Source: CAYSCZ01 sp964429655
GTDB lineage: Bacteria; Bacteroidota; Bacteroidia; Cytophagales; Cyclobacteriaceae
Direction: 5' to 3'
Assembly (NCBI GenBank): GCA_964429655.1
Contig: CAYSCZ010000003.1
Coordinates: forward strand, 42,420 to 106,419
DNA length: 64,000 nt
Below the pieces are notes generated by a model. That model was not told the origin of the DNA, searched no databases, and saw only the letters and a program-made list of their open reading frames with translations. Positions within the stretch are counted from its first letter, which is position 1. The number at the start of each line of letters is the position of its first letter. The translations under genes were made by a program, and so were the position numbers. Of this stretch, positions 48,653-57,912 are shown in pieces.

Positions 48653-49978
48653 ATGGTAATAGTGGCACAACTGGTTTTTTTAGCAATCGCTTTGGTGACT
48701 GGTTATATTTTGTATAAGAGAATAACCAGGATCAGGAAAAACATAAAACTTGGCAAGGATCAGAAGATTGATGATAATCCTGATAAAAGGCTGAAATCCA
48801 TGCTTTTAGTAGCATTTGGCCAAAAAAAAATGTTCAAAAATTTTATCCCGGCTATCTTTCATTTTTTTATCTATATCGGGTTTATACTCATAAATATTGA
48901 AGTTCTTGAAATAATACTCGATGGAATTTTAGGAACCCACAGATTATTTGCTCCGTTTCTAGGGGGCTTTTATGCTGTTATGATTAATTTTTTTGAATTC
49001 CTCGCAGCTTTAGTGCTTATTGCCTGTATCATTTTTCTGATAAGAAGAAATATTCTTGGGATTAATCGATTTACCCATCCAGAATTAAAGGGTTGGCCAT
49101 TCCTTGATGCCAATTTGATATTAGTGATCGAGATAGTACTTATGGCTGCAATTTTATCCATGAATTCAGCTGATCAAATCCTGCAATCCAGAGGCATTGA
49201 TCATTATGTACAAACAGGGTCTTTGTTTTTTAGTGGTTTACTAACTCCCTTGTTCGATAATTTAGAAAATGGAACATTGATTTTTGTTGAACGTGCTGCC
49301 TGGTGGTTCCATATTGTTGGGATATTTGCTTTTGCTATTTATATAACTTATTCCAAGCATTTGCATATTTTTATGGCATTTCCGAATACTTATTACAGCC
49401 GTTTAATGCCTCAGGGTAAGCTTAATAATATGCCGGAAATAACTAACGAGGTGAATTCTATGCTTGGTATACCGACAGAAGGGGATGCAACGGAACCGCC
49501 CGAGCGGTTTGGTGCAAAAGATATTAATGACCTGACCTGGAAGAATTTGATGGATGCCTATGCCTGTACAGAATGTGGTAGATGTACAGCTGAATGTCCA
49601 GCAAACATAACCGGTAAGAAATTATCTCCAAGAAAGATTATGATGGATACCAGGGACAGAATGGAGGCGGTAGGAGAGCGCATGGAAAAAGGTGGAGAAG
49701 GATTGAATGATGGAAAATCACTGTTAGGTGATTATATCACCAAAGAAGAAATCAATGCATGTACCAGTTGTAATGCTTGTGTAGAGGCTTGCCCTGTTAC
49801 AATTAATCCATTAGACATTATCATTCAGTTACGGAGGTATGTTTCGATGGAGGAATCTGCCTCGCCGGCCTCTTGGAATGCGATGTTTTCGAATATTGAG
49901 AATAATTTCGCGCCCTGGAAATTTGCACCGACCGACCGATTTAACTGGGCTTCAGAGCTAAAAGAACAATCATCATGA
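48653..49978 (+). CDS. Membrane electron-transfer protein: NarI-like domain plus two 4Fe-4S clusters
   Basis: A 441-residue inner-membrane oxidoreductase subunit. About five membrane segments (NarI/Hdr-E-like) occupy residues 1-250. Two ferredoxin motifs follow: CTECGRCTAECP (near 304) and CTSCNACVEACP (near 367). It is coupled by a 4-bp overlap to the CCG-domain gene. Such pairs couple menaquinol oxidation or reduction to a cytoplasmic Fe-S/disulfide-reductase-like partner. The donor and acceptor are unknown. Confidence 0.83.
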   Translation: MVIVAQLVFLAIALVTGYILYKRITRIRKNIKLGKDQKIDDNPDKRLKSMLLVAFGQKKMFKNFIPAIFHFFIYIGFILINIEVLEIILDGILGTHRLFAPFLGGFYAVMINFFEFLAALVLIACIIFLIRRNILGINRFTHPELKGWPFLDANLILVIEIVLMAAILSMNSADQILQSRGIDHYVQTGSLFFSGLLTPLFDNLENGTLIFVERAAWWFHIVGIFAFAIYITYSKHLHIFMAFPNTYYSRLMPQGKLNNMPEITNEVNSMLGIPTEGDATEPPERFGAKDINDLTWKNLMDAYACTECGRCTAECPANITGKKLSPRKIMMDTRDRMEAVGERMEKGGEGLNDGKSLLGDYITKEEINACTSCNACVEACPVTINPLDIIIQLRRYVSMEESASPASWNAMFSNIENNFAPWKFAPTDRFNWASELKEQSS

Positions 49979-50772
49979 CAGAAAAAATAAAAATACCTAC
50001 CATGGCAGAAATGGTAGCCGAAAATAAAGCCCCCGAAATACTATTTTGGGTGGGTTGTGCAGGTTCCTTTGATGATAGATATAAAAAGGTGACCAAAGCT
50101 TTTGTTAAAATTCTCAATAAACTGGAAATAAACTTTGCCGTATTGGGCGAAGAAGAAACTTGCACCGGGGATCCTGCCAGACGGGGGGGAAATGAATTCC
50201 TCTTTCAGATGCAGGCTATATCCAATATACAAGTTCTTAATGAATACAAAATAAAAAAAATAGTCACAGCCTGTCCGCATTGCTTTAATACTCTGAAAAA
50301 CGAATATCCTGAATTGGGCGGTAATTACGAAGTGCTACATCATTCTCAGTTTTTACAACAAATGATTGATGAAGGTCGGATAAAATTAAAAGACAGTAAT
50401 GCTTTTAAAGGAAAACGAATAACTTTCCACGATTCCTGTTATTTGGGGAGGGCCAACAATGTTTATGAGGCACCTAGAAAAGTCCTCGAACTGCTGGATG
50501 CAGAATTGGTTGAAATGAAACGGTGCAGAACGAAGGGTCTTTGCTGCGGAGCTGGTGGGGGCCAAATGTTTAAAGATGCAGAAAAAGGAGATAAAGAAAT
50601 AAATATTGAAAGGATTGAAGAAGCAATTGACACAAATGCCGATATTGTTGCATCAGCCTGCCCTTTTTGTATGACAATGATGACGGACGGCGTTAAAAAT
50701 AAGGAAAAAGAAAAAGAAGTGTCTGTCAGGGATATTGTTGAATTGATAGCGACAGCAGATGACTTAAACTAA
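49975..50772 (+). CDS. (Fe-S)-binding CCG-domain protein (HdrB-like)
   Basis: A 265-residue cytoplasmic protein with two cysteine-rich CCG-type domains. Visible are FWVGCAGSFDDRYKK, ACPHCF, a DSCYLGRAN segment and CCGAGGGQMF, ending SACPFCMTMM. CCG domains hold noncubane Fe-S clusters in heterodisulfide reductase HdrB and LudA/GlpC-type enzymes. Together with the upstream membrane subunit it probably forms a two-subunit electron-transfer complex. Confidence 0.85.
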   Translation: MTEKIKIPTMAEMVAENKAPEILFWVGCAGSFDDRYKKVTKAFVKILNKLEINFAVLGEEETCTGDPARRGGNEFLFQMQAISNIQVLNEYKIKKIVTACPHCFNTLKNEYPELGGNYEVLHHSQFLQQMIDEGRIKLKDSNAFKGKRITFHDSCYLGRANNVYEAPRKVLELLDAELVEMKRCRTKGLCCGAGGGQMFKDAEKGDKEINIERIEEAIDTNADIVASACPFCMTMMTDGVKNKEKEKEVSVRDIVELIATADDLN

Positions 50773-50817
50773 CAGATCACAATAATCGTTCATTAATTAT
50801 CAAATAGGAGCAAACAT

Positions 50818-51303
50818 ATGTATATACCTTTTGAAACCATGCCTTTTGATGGAAGGGTTTGGATCTATCAGGCAGATAGAAAATTAACAGATCAGGAATT
50901 AGAAAATGTTAACCGGCTATGCATGGAATTTACTGATCAATGGCAGGCACACGGCAAACCACTAAGGAGCTCTTACAAAGTTCTTCATAATTTATTTGTT
51001 ATACTCTCAGTTGATGAGTCTTATAATTCGGCCAGTGGTTGTTCCATCGATAGCTCTGTCGAATTGATCAGAAGGTTGGCCAATGATTTATCCGTAGATT
51101 TTTTTAACAGAACTAAAGTGGCTTATTATTTAGATGGGGAAATTATTGTTGAACCGGTCTCGGAATTAAGCACTAGTTCTTCGAAGGGTGTTGTAAATAA
51201 AGATACATTAATTTTTAATAACCTTATTTCCAATAAATCAGAACTTGATAAATCCTGGTTACTGCCTGTGAAGGAGACCTGGGTTAGGAGGTACGTGAAA
51301 TGA
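50818..51303 (+). CDS. Conserved hypothetical protein (Bacteroidota family, often misnamed ABC transporter ATPase)
   Basis: A 161-residue cytoplasmic protein. Typical segments are MPFDGRVWIYQADRKLTDQE, AHGKPLRSSYKVLHNLFVIL and SGCSIDSSVELIR. It has no Walker A, so it cannot be an ABC ATPase even though database entries use that name. An AGGAG ribosome-binding site precedes the ATG (AATAGGAGCAAACAT). It overlaps the PorE-like gene by 4 bp, suggesting joint expression. Confidence 0.78.
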   Translation: MYIPFETMPFDGRVWIYQADRKLTDQELENVNRLCMEFTDQWQAHGKPLRSSYKVLHNLFVILSVDESYNSASGCSIDSSVELIRRLANDLSVDFFNRTKVAYYLDGEIIVEPVSELSTSSSKGVVNKDTLIFNNLISNKSELDKSWLLPVKETWVRRYVK

Positions 51304-53327
51304 AAGAAAAAATGCGATTAAAGTATTTGATATTAATTTTTTTTGGATTTCTACTTTTTTCTGGCTGTGATTCATTCAAAAAAGCAAAAAAAAGTTTTGA
51401 TAAGGAAGAGTACAACATCGCAATTGACAGGTTTAGAAAGGCCATCAAGAAAGAACCTGCGAAAGCAAATTTTTACATTGCAGAATCCTTCAGAAAGTCC
51501 AACAGGTTAAAAGAAGCCGCACCATTTTATGCTGCTGCTGTTCAGAACGGTATTGAGAATAATGCAGCCCACTTTTATTACGCCAAGTCATTAAAAGCTA
51601 ATGAGAAATACGGTCAGGCAGAGGAAGTATTAGAGAATTACCTTAGAGCGGGTAAAGACAGTCTTTATTTAAAACGCGCCGAAATAGAATTGTCCAACTT
51701 GAGTGATATGACGGATATTGCTCCCAGTAAGAATTACTATGAAGTGAAAAATTTAACGGTCATCAACACCAAATATGCGGAGTACAACCCTGTTTATCGT
51801 GATGGAGTGCTGTATTTTACTTCCAATAGAAATGGCGGGAAAACCTATCATGGCAACGGAACACCATTTACCGATATCTACCGGGTACGTTCCAAAGGAG
51901 CCCGTGTGAACATATCTACTTTACAAAAACTTGGTCCTAATATCAATGATCCGGCTATTAATGATGGAACCCTGGCCTTATCACCAAATGGGTCAATGAT
52001 GATATTTGCAAAAGCTAATACCGGAAAAGTAAGAGGAAGGGAAAATGTCGACTTATATTTTGTTCGCAATAGAAAGGCAAGATGGTCCGACCCAATTTAC
52101 CTGAATCTAAATGACCGCAACGCATGGGATTCCTCTCCTGCACTTAGCAATGACGGACAAAGATTATATTTTTCTTCAGACCGGGACGGTGGCTATGGGG
52201 GAAGCGATCTCTACGTGGCACAGTTTAATAGAAGAGGTAGGTGGGTAGATGTCAGAAATTTAGGTCCTGTGATTAATACACCGGGAAACGAAATGTTCCC
52301 TTATGTATCTAAGGATGGCAAGCTATACTTTGCTTCTGATGGCCATCCCGGTTATGGAAACCTGGATATTTTCGAAGCCACAAGATCTGGTGGCGAAACC
52401 TCCATAGAGAATATGGGCAGGCCTGTAAATTCTTCCGCTGATGATTTTGCTTTTCATCAGTTTGATCTAACAAGAGGTTTCTTTTCGTCTAATCGGGAAG
52501 GCGGACTTGGAGATGATGATATTTATACATTTGTGAATAATGACCCAGACCTTAAGATTGTAAATTATTACCTTGTTGGAACTACACTTACCTACGATGA
52601 GGAGGGTAATGATATGATCCTGCCAAATAGTAAAATTATTTTAGTAGGACAAAATCAAGAAATTTTGGATGAAGCCTTTACCGGAGCCAATGGACAATTT
52701 GAATTTCGGGTTTATCCTGAGGAGGATTATGAATTGATTGCCGAAAAAATAGATTACTTCACCACAAGAAGTGATTTTAGCACGATAGGGAAATCAGTTG
52801 ATAAGTCAAAGCTTAAGGAATTCGTGACTAATGTCACTTTTGAAACTAAAATTTATTTAAATAAGATTCAGCTGGAGAAACCAATAGTGCTTAAGAATGT
52901 CTATTATGATTTTGATAAATGGGATATACGACCGGACGCAGCCAAAGAATTGGATAATCTTGTCACCATCATGGAAGATAATCCTGAAATATCCATTGAA
53001 TTAAGCTCCCACACGGATGCCAGGGCAGAAGATGATTACAATATGGAACTTTCACAAAAAAGAGCTAAATCGGCCGTCGATTACATTATTTCTAAAGGCA
53101 TCTCTTCCAACAGGATACAAGCTAAAGGATATGGCGAAACTAAGCTGATTATTGAAAATGCGGATACCGAACAGGAGCATCAAATCAACAGAAGAACCGA
53201 ATTTAAGGTTACGAAATACGATCGGGATAATGTAGAGAAAGAAATCGTAGAAGACCTTGAAATTGAGCAAACCATTGAAGGAGACGAAACAGACCGTTTT
53301 TTTGAAACTGAGTACGAAAATAATTAG
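51300..53327 (+). CDS. PorE-like T9SS lipoprotein (TPR, PD40 propeller, regulatory domain, OmpA)
   Basis: PorE anchors T9SS components to peptidoglycan. The 675-residue protein has a lipoprotein signal with lipobox FSGC (C23). TPR-like repeats follow (about 30-135), then a PD40 beta-propeller with the blade signature LYFSSDRDGGYGGSDLYVAQ (about 145-410) and a carboxypeptidase-regulatory-like domain (about 430-520). A C-terminal OmpA domain (VYYDFDKWDIRPDAAKEL near 533, to about 640) has the NxxLSxxRA-type region SQKRAKSAVDYI. Domain order and length match the PorE type, though a generic OmpA/PD40 annotation is the fallback. An acidic tail follows. Confidence 0.78.
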   Translation: MKEKMRLKYLILIFFGFLLFSGCDSFKKAKKSFDKEEYNIAIDRFRKAIKKEPAKANFYIAESFRKSNRLKEAAPFYAAAVQNGIENNAAHFYYAKSLKANEKYGQAEEVLENYLRAGKDSLYLKRAEIELSNLSDMTDIAPSKNYYEVKNLTVINTKYAEYNPVYRDGVLYFTSNRNGGKTYHGNGTPFTDIYRVRSKGARVNISTLQKLGPNINDPAINDGTLALSPNGSMMIFAKANTGKVRGRENVDLYFVRNRKARWSDPIYLNLNDRNAWDSSPALSNDGQRLYFSSDRDGGYGGSDLYVAQFNRRGRWVDVRNLGPVINTPGNEMFPYVSKDGKLYFASDGHPGYGNLDIFEATRSGGETSIENMGRPVNSSADDFAFHQFDLTRGFFSSNREGGLGDDDIYTFVNNDPDLKIVNYYLVGTTLTYDEEGNDMILPNSKIILVGQNQEILDEAFTGANGQFEFRVYPEEDYELIAEKIDYFTTRSDFSTIGKSVDKSKLKEFVTNVTFETKIYLNKIQLEKPIVLKNVYYDFDKWDIRPDAAKELDNLVTIMEDNPEISIELSSHTDARAEDDYNMELSQKRAKSAVDYIISKGISSNRIQAKGYGETKLIIENADTEQEHQINRRTEFKVTKYDRDNVEKEIVEDLEIEQTIEGDETDRFFETEYENN

Positions 53328-53348
53328 GTACTGATTTTACTGAATCAG

Positions 53349-53356
53349 TAGTTTTG
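53349..53356 (+). promoter_or_regulatory. Candidate -7 box for purM
   Basis: TAGTTTTG fits TAnnTTTG, 17 bp ahead of the purM ATG. No clear -33 element is visible. Confidence 0.4.
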
Positions 53357-53373
53357 GGGATATTTCTTAGACC

Positions 53374-54540
53374 ATGTCAGATAAGTATTTCCAAAGAGGT
53401 GTTTCATCATCCAAGTCAGATGTACATAAAGCCATTGAAAATGTTGATAAAGGCCTTTATTCAAAAGCGTTTTGTAAAATAGTTCCTGATATAATTGGTC
53501 AGGATAAAGATTATTGTAACATCATGCATGCTGATGGGGCAGGTACAAAGTCTTCCCTGGCCTATATATATTGGAAGGAGACCGGCGATCTATCGGTATG
53601 GAAAGGAATAGCTCAGGATGCAATAGTGATGAATACTGATGACCTCCTTTGTGTGGGTGTAACCGAAAATATTCTATTATCCTCTACCATAGGCCGAAAT
53701 AAGCATTTAATACCTGGTGAAGTAATTAAATCAATAATTGAAGGGACTGAGGAGGTTCTTCAAATGCTTAGGGCCAATGGCGTAAGCATCTATTCAACCG
53801 GAGGGGAAACTGCTGATATCGGGGACCTGGTAAGAACTATCGTGGTTGATAGCACGGTAACAGCCAGGATAAAAAAATCTGAAGTGATTACCAATGATGC
53901 TATACGACCGGGGGATGTTGTGATTGGATTATCATCATTTGGAAAGGCCACTTACGAAGACCGTTATAATGGAGGTATGGGTAGTAATGGCCTTACTTCT
54001 GCAAGACATGATATTTTTAAAAATTCTTACGCTAGGGACTATCCAGAAAGCTTTGATCCTTTAATGCCACAAGATTTGGTTTATTCAGGCGGGTTTAACC
54101 TCACCAGTAAACTTTCTGGTTTAGGTCTAGATATGGGACAGTTGGTACTATCACCGACGAGGACATACGCGCCTCTCATAAGTGAAATTCTCAAAGCACA
54201 TAGAAGAAATATACATGGCATGATTCACTGTAGTGGCGGTGCACAGACGAAAGTGCTCAATTTTATTGAATACCTGAAGGTGGTTAAGGATAACATGTTT
54301 GACATCCCTCCACTGTTTAAGTATATACAGGAGCAGAGCAAAGCAGACTGGAGGGAAATGTACCGGGTTTTTAATATGGGACATCGTTTAGAATTGTACA
54401 TGGAAAAAAAGTATGTGCAAGAGGTTATTGACATCTCTCAATCTTTTAATGTAGAAGCAAAAATCGTTGGGCATGTTGAAGAGGCCAAGCAGTCAACTGT
54501 TGAAATTATTTCCCCATATGGACATTATATTTATTTCTGA
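53374..54540 (+). CDS. purM: Phosphoribosylformylglycinamidine cyclo-ligase (AIR synthetase)
   Basis: PurM makes AIR from FGAM with ATP, in purine synthesis. It has 388 residues, longer than the Proteobacterial form, as in other Bacteroidota. Characteristic stretches are HADGAGTKSSLA, AIVMNTDDLLCVG, YSTGGETADIGDLVRTIVVD, GDVVIGLSSFGKA and MIHCSGGAQTK. The C-terminal FNMGHRLELY is typical. Confidence 0.92.
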   Translation: MSDKYFQRGVSSSKSDVHKAIENVDKGLYSKAFCKIVPDIIGQDKDYCNIMHADGAGTKSSLAYIYWKETGDLSVWKGIAQDAIVMNTDDLLCVGVTENILLSSTIGRNKHLIPGEVIKSIIEGTEEVLQMLRANGVSIYSTGGETADIGDLVRTIVVDSTVTARIKKSEVITNDAIRPGDVVIGLSSFGKATYEDRYNGGMGSNGLTSARHDIFKNSYARDYPESFDPLMPQDLVYSGGFNLTSKLSGLGLDMGQLVLSPTRTYAPLISEILKAHRRNIHGMIHCSGGAQTKVLNFIEYLKVVKDNMFDIPPLFKYIQEQSKADWREMYRVFNMGHRLELYMEKKYVQEVIDISQSFNVEAKIVGHVEEAKQSTVEIISPYGHYIYF

Positions 54541-54560
54541 TAATCCATTATAAATCAGCC

Positions 54561-55328
54561 ATGTTAAGGGAAGAACTGAAGAAAACAGCCCGGAGGCACA
54601 CCAAATTTAGATTGAGAGGCTTGGATAACACCCGGATAGAAGCTGTTAGTGATGGCGTATTTGCCCTGGCAATAGCCCTTTTACTGATATCCTCAGACGT
54701 ACCACAGACATTCGATCAATTAAAGGGATTTCTTAGAAATTTCTTCCCATTTGCTGCCACTATTACCTTGTTGATGCTTATCTGGTATCAACATTATGTG
54801 TTCTTTATTCGCTATGGTCTGAAAGATGCCGGCATAGTAGCGGTAAATACCTTGCTTTTATTTTTAGTGCTATTTTATGTATATCCTCTAAAATTTTTAT
54901 TTCAGGTATTATTCGACCTTTTTTATGCACTGGCCTATCGCGATAGAGAAGTATTCGACCATCTCTATACCGTTACCATTTCTCCCCAAGACACAACCCA
55001 ACTTATGACCATTTATGGTTTGGGAGGTGCTTTGGTTTTTCTTACTGTCAGTTTTATGTATTGGATTGCATTAAACAAAAAAAATTCTTTGGAACTGAAT
55101 CATTTCGAAATATTTGAAACCAGGACTTATATCTATGATAATTTACTCAGTGCTACTATACCGCTCCTTTCTGCATTAATTGCCAATTTCGATGTTGGTG
55201 GGGGAGGTACCATCTCCTTCAGAATTTCCGGTATGTTTTATTTGAGTTATGCGATTGTTATGCCTTTATTTGGCGTGTTAAGAGATAAAAAACGAAAAGC
55301 CCTTATCAAAAAAACCGGCAATAATTAA
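54561..55328 (+). CDS. TMEM175-family potassium channel-like protein (DUF1211)
   Basis: A 255-residue membrane protein with about six segments. The signature is RIEAVSDGVFALAIALLL in the first, matching the R-x3-FSDG selectivity motif of bacterial TMEM175 (F replaced by V), followed by LLMLIWYQHYVF. Bacterial TMEM175 proteins are leak K+ channels. This one has a long basic N-terminal stretch. It begins 20 bp after purM. Confidence 0.8.
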   Translation: MLREELKKTARRHTKFRLRGLDNTRIEAVSDGVFALAIALLLISSDVPQTFDQLKGFLRNFFPFAATITLLMLIWYQHYVFFIRYGLKDAGIVAVNTLLLFLVLFYVYPLKFLFQVLFDLFYALAYRDREVFDHLYTVTISPQDTTQLMTIYGLGGALVFLTVSFMYWIALNKKNSLELNHFEIFETRTYIYDNLLSATIPLLSALIANFDVGGGGTISFRISGMFYLSYAIVMPLFGVLRDKKRKALIKKTGNN

Positions 55329-55459
55329 CACCAGTTAGCACTTAAACACATTAATCGAATTATATTTTTAAATTAAAAGTCATTTTCTGAAAATGATATC
55401 TATCATTACATTGATAAAAAATATAATAGAAATTTATCCACAAAAAAATTTTTAATGTT

Positions 55460-56239
55460 ATGGCTTCGGTATCTCAACCAAATCTGGAAAAAATAATTCA
55501 CCAACATGAATCAAATGCCGAGGTAGCCATTAAAGAATATAACCTTGTCAAAAACTCCTGTCAGGTTATTTTATGCCTGGACGTTTCAGAATCAATGGTG
55601 CCTTATCTCGAGTCGGGAAAAGCACAGGAATTTGCTGAGAGGTTTTTAGCGCTTGGTCACTTATTGGATATTGATAAGCAACTGGACATCTTTTTATTTG
55701 CAGAGAAAGCACATTTTCTCGGGGCTATGGACATGTCAAATGTTCGAAACTTAATTAATGAATCGATAGATATTTACAAGCTTGGTGATCACTCCAATTA
55801 TCCTGAAATTATCAGGCTCATTCGAGCGCACTATTTTAAACGGGATATAGCACAAAAAGAAGTTTTTAGTTCTGACTATCCGGTTTTCGTATTGTTCGTG
55901 ACCAATGGTGAAACAATTAATATAAAAGAAACAGTAGAGCAGATCGTTGAGTCATCGTATGAGCCCTGTTTTTGGCAATTCATTACTCTTGGGGTAACCG
56001 CCAAAGAAATGGGAAAAGGTTTTTGGGCCTGGCTTAAGAAACCTTTTGCAGAAGACTATTCCTTTCTTCAGAAGTTGGATTTAATGAAAAACAGGTTTGT
56101 TGATAATGCCGGATACACTAATGTCACCAACCCCAGTGACCTAACTGATAGTGAATTTTATGAATTGATTATGGACGAATACCCATATTGGTTAAAACAA
56201 GCACAATCAAATGGATTACTTAACATTAAAAATCAATAA
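55460..56239 (+). CDS. von Willebrand A-domain protein (TerF-like)
   Basis: A 259-residue cytoplasmic protein. The vWA domain has the MIDAS start ILCLDVSESM (DxSxS) at about 38-47 and a later acidic region, with a central TNGE segment (VFVLFVTNGETI). The MIDAS threonine is not obvious. It resembles the TerF/TerD-associated vWA proteins used in metal-stress signalling. It lies directly ahead of a CPA1 antiporter (4-bp gap), which suggests a shared unit for ion or stress homeostasis. This is inference. Confidence 0.68.
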   Translation: MASVSQPNLEKIIHQHESNAEVAIKEYNLVKNSCQVILCLDVSESMVPYLESGKAQEFAERFLALGHLLDIDKQLDIFLFAEKAHFLGAMDMSNVRNLINESIDIYKLGDHSNYPEIIRLIRAHYFKRDIAQKEVFSSDYPVFVLFVTNGETINIKETVEQIVESSYEPCFWQFITLGVTAKEMGKGFWAWLKKPFAEDYSFLQKLDLMKNRFVDNAGYTNVTNPSDLTDSEFYELIMDEYPYWLKQAQSNGLLNIKNQ

Positions 56240-56242
56240 GGA

Positions 56243-57511
56243 GTGAGTGCGCTTGATATTATTGCAATACTGATCTTTCTTTCAGCGTTTTTCACATTCC
56301 TTAATATACGGTTTTTAAGGCTGCCTTCCACCATCGGATTGATGATCCTTTCATTATTGATTTCCTTAAGCATTGTAGGTCTGGGTTATTTTTTCCCGGT
56401 AATAAGGATAGAGGCTGCCCAAATCCTAAATAATTTCGATTTCTCCGAGGTCCTCTTAAACATCATGCTAAGTTTCTTGCTATTTGCAGGAGCTATTAAT
56501 GTTAATTACTCTGCACTATTTCAGGAAAAATGGACTGTACTAGCCCTGGCAACTATGGGTACTTTGATGTCAACATTTATTGTTGGCACCATCACCTTTT
56601 ATGTTTTGCCTTTGATAGGGTTGAATGTAGAATATATTTATTGCTTATTGTTTGGTGCATTAATTTCCCCAACGGATCCCATAGCAGTATTGGCCATTGT
56701 TAAAAAGATCAACTTATCCAAAAACTTACAGATCAAAATAGAGGGTGAATCATTGTTCAATGATGGTCTTGGAGTTGTTGTATTTTTAACCATACTGGAA
56801 ATTTCAGAGGCTGGTGTAGAGCATGTTACACCCGGTGGCGTTGCCCTTTTGTTTGGGCAGGAGGTGATCGGTGGTATTCTCCTGGGATTGGTTTTCGGAT
56901 ATATTGGCTTGTTAATATTAAAGTATGTTGAAAATGAACATGTAGAACTGGAAGTATTAGTTACATTGGCTTTAGTCATGGCTGGCAGCCAATTAGCCGC
57001 AGCCATACATGTTTCAGGCCCACTGGTTATGGTAGTCCTTGGTCTGGTCATAGGCAGGGAGGGAAAAGCTGAATATATGAAAAAGATCACCGGAGATTAT
57101 GTCTATAAATTCTGGCATCTTTTAGATGAAGCTCTAAATGCTATTTTGTTTATTTTGATAGGTTTCGAGATTTTAATTATTCCATTTAATTCAAATTATA
57201 CGCTGGCGGGATTTCTAGCCATTGTAATTGGTTTGTCGACACGTTATGTTAGTGTTGGTACACCCATAATTTTATTTGGATTAAATAAAGCCGATAACTT
57301 TGTAAAGGGAACTGCTTACATACTAACATGGGGAGGCCTTCGTGGAGGGATATCCGTAGCGCTGGCTCTATCACTCCCGTCTTTTGAATACAAAGAGCTA
57401 ATTGTGACTATGACCTATATGATCGTAGTCTTTTCTATCTTGGTTCAGGGTCTGACCATAGAAAGATTGATCAAACGCCTGAAAATTTCAAAAGAAACTC
57501 AGGTCACCTAA
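56243..57511 (+). CDS. CPA1-family Na+/H+ (cation/proton) antiporter
   Basis: A 422-residue membrane protein with about 12 segments. The ion-binding ISPTDPIAVLAIVKK (Asp) and ESLFNDGLGVVVF (Asp) motifs are present, and WGGLRGGISVALAL near the C-terminus is the CPA1 signature. It starts with GTG at 56243 preceded by AAGGA. The short C-terminus lacks a regulatory domain. It is the last gene before the accessory tail of the window. Confidence 0.9.
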   Translation: MSALDIIAILIFLSAFFTFLNIRFLRLPSTIGLMILSLLISLSIVGLGYFFPVIRIEAAQILNNFDFSEVLLNIMLSFLLFAGAINVNYSALFQEKWTVLALATMGTLMSTFIVGTITFYVLPLIGLNVEYIYCLLFGALISPTDPIAVLAIVKKINLSKNLQIKIEGESLFNDGLGVVVFLTILEISEAGVEHVTPGGVALLFGQEVIGGILLGLVFGYIGLLILKYVENEHVELEVLVTLALVMAGSQLAAAIHVSGPLVMVVLGLVIGREGKAEYMKKITGDYVYKFWHLLDEALNAILFILIGFEILIIPFNSNYTLAGFLAIVIGLSTRYVSVGTPIILFGLNKADNFVKGTAYILTWGGLRGGISVALALSLPSFEYKELIVTMTYMIVVFSILVQGLTIERLIKRLKISKETQVT

Positions 57512-57603
57512 AACCATACATAAGGATTTTAAATGGATGCGAAAAATCTATAAATCGCCTGAAAATGGTTAGGTACACTTAATGTTAGCGATTCTTTATC
57601 CAA

Positions 57604-57777
57604 TTAACCCAGATTTGTCATTGGAATTTTGTCATGAAGGGTTAAAGCCCAAAAAATCAGGCACTTAGGTCGAGGAGGCATAGCATCGCTATGGTGACGA
57701 GCCAATAACATGTTTAGTGTCTGATTTGAAGTGATTTAACCATGTAATAGAAAGTCTAATGACAATTCTGGGATTAA
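57604..57777. repeat. 174-bp palindromic element with near-perfect terminal inverted repeats
   Basis: CCCAGATTTGTCATTGGA (from 57608) pairs with the reverse complement of the right end (to 57773) with only two mismatches. GGTTAAA (57640-57646) pairs with TTTAACC (57735-57741), and ATCAGGCAC (57656-57664) pairs with GTGTCTGAT (57717-57725). The centre is CATAGC-ATC-GCTATG (57679-57693). Both ends abut TTAA. It encodes no protein and looks like a MITE or REP-type hairpin. Confidence 0.7.
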
Positions 57778-57912
57778 TACTTTCAAACCTGAGCCATTCC
57801 CGGGGTTTGTGCTTCCAAAGATTCCCGAATGCTTTGATCGAGACCAACGATTACGGGTTGGATGCCAATGATTGGTTTTTTGTCTGAACTGTACCCATAG
57901 CATATTTTGGTT
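57778..57912. other. Gene-free segment between palindrome and lacI remnant
   Basis: No coding signal and no strong repeat is seen in this short stretch. 57512-57603, before the palindrome, likewise shows nothing recognisable. Confidence 0.4.

Noticed and set aside
50818..51303. ABC transporter ATPase annotation often given to this family
   Set aside because: No Walker A, Walker B or ABC signature is present in the 161 residues.
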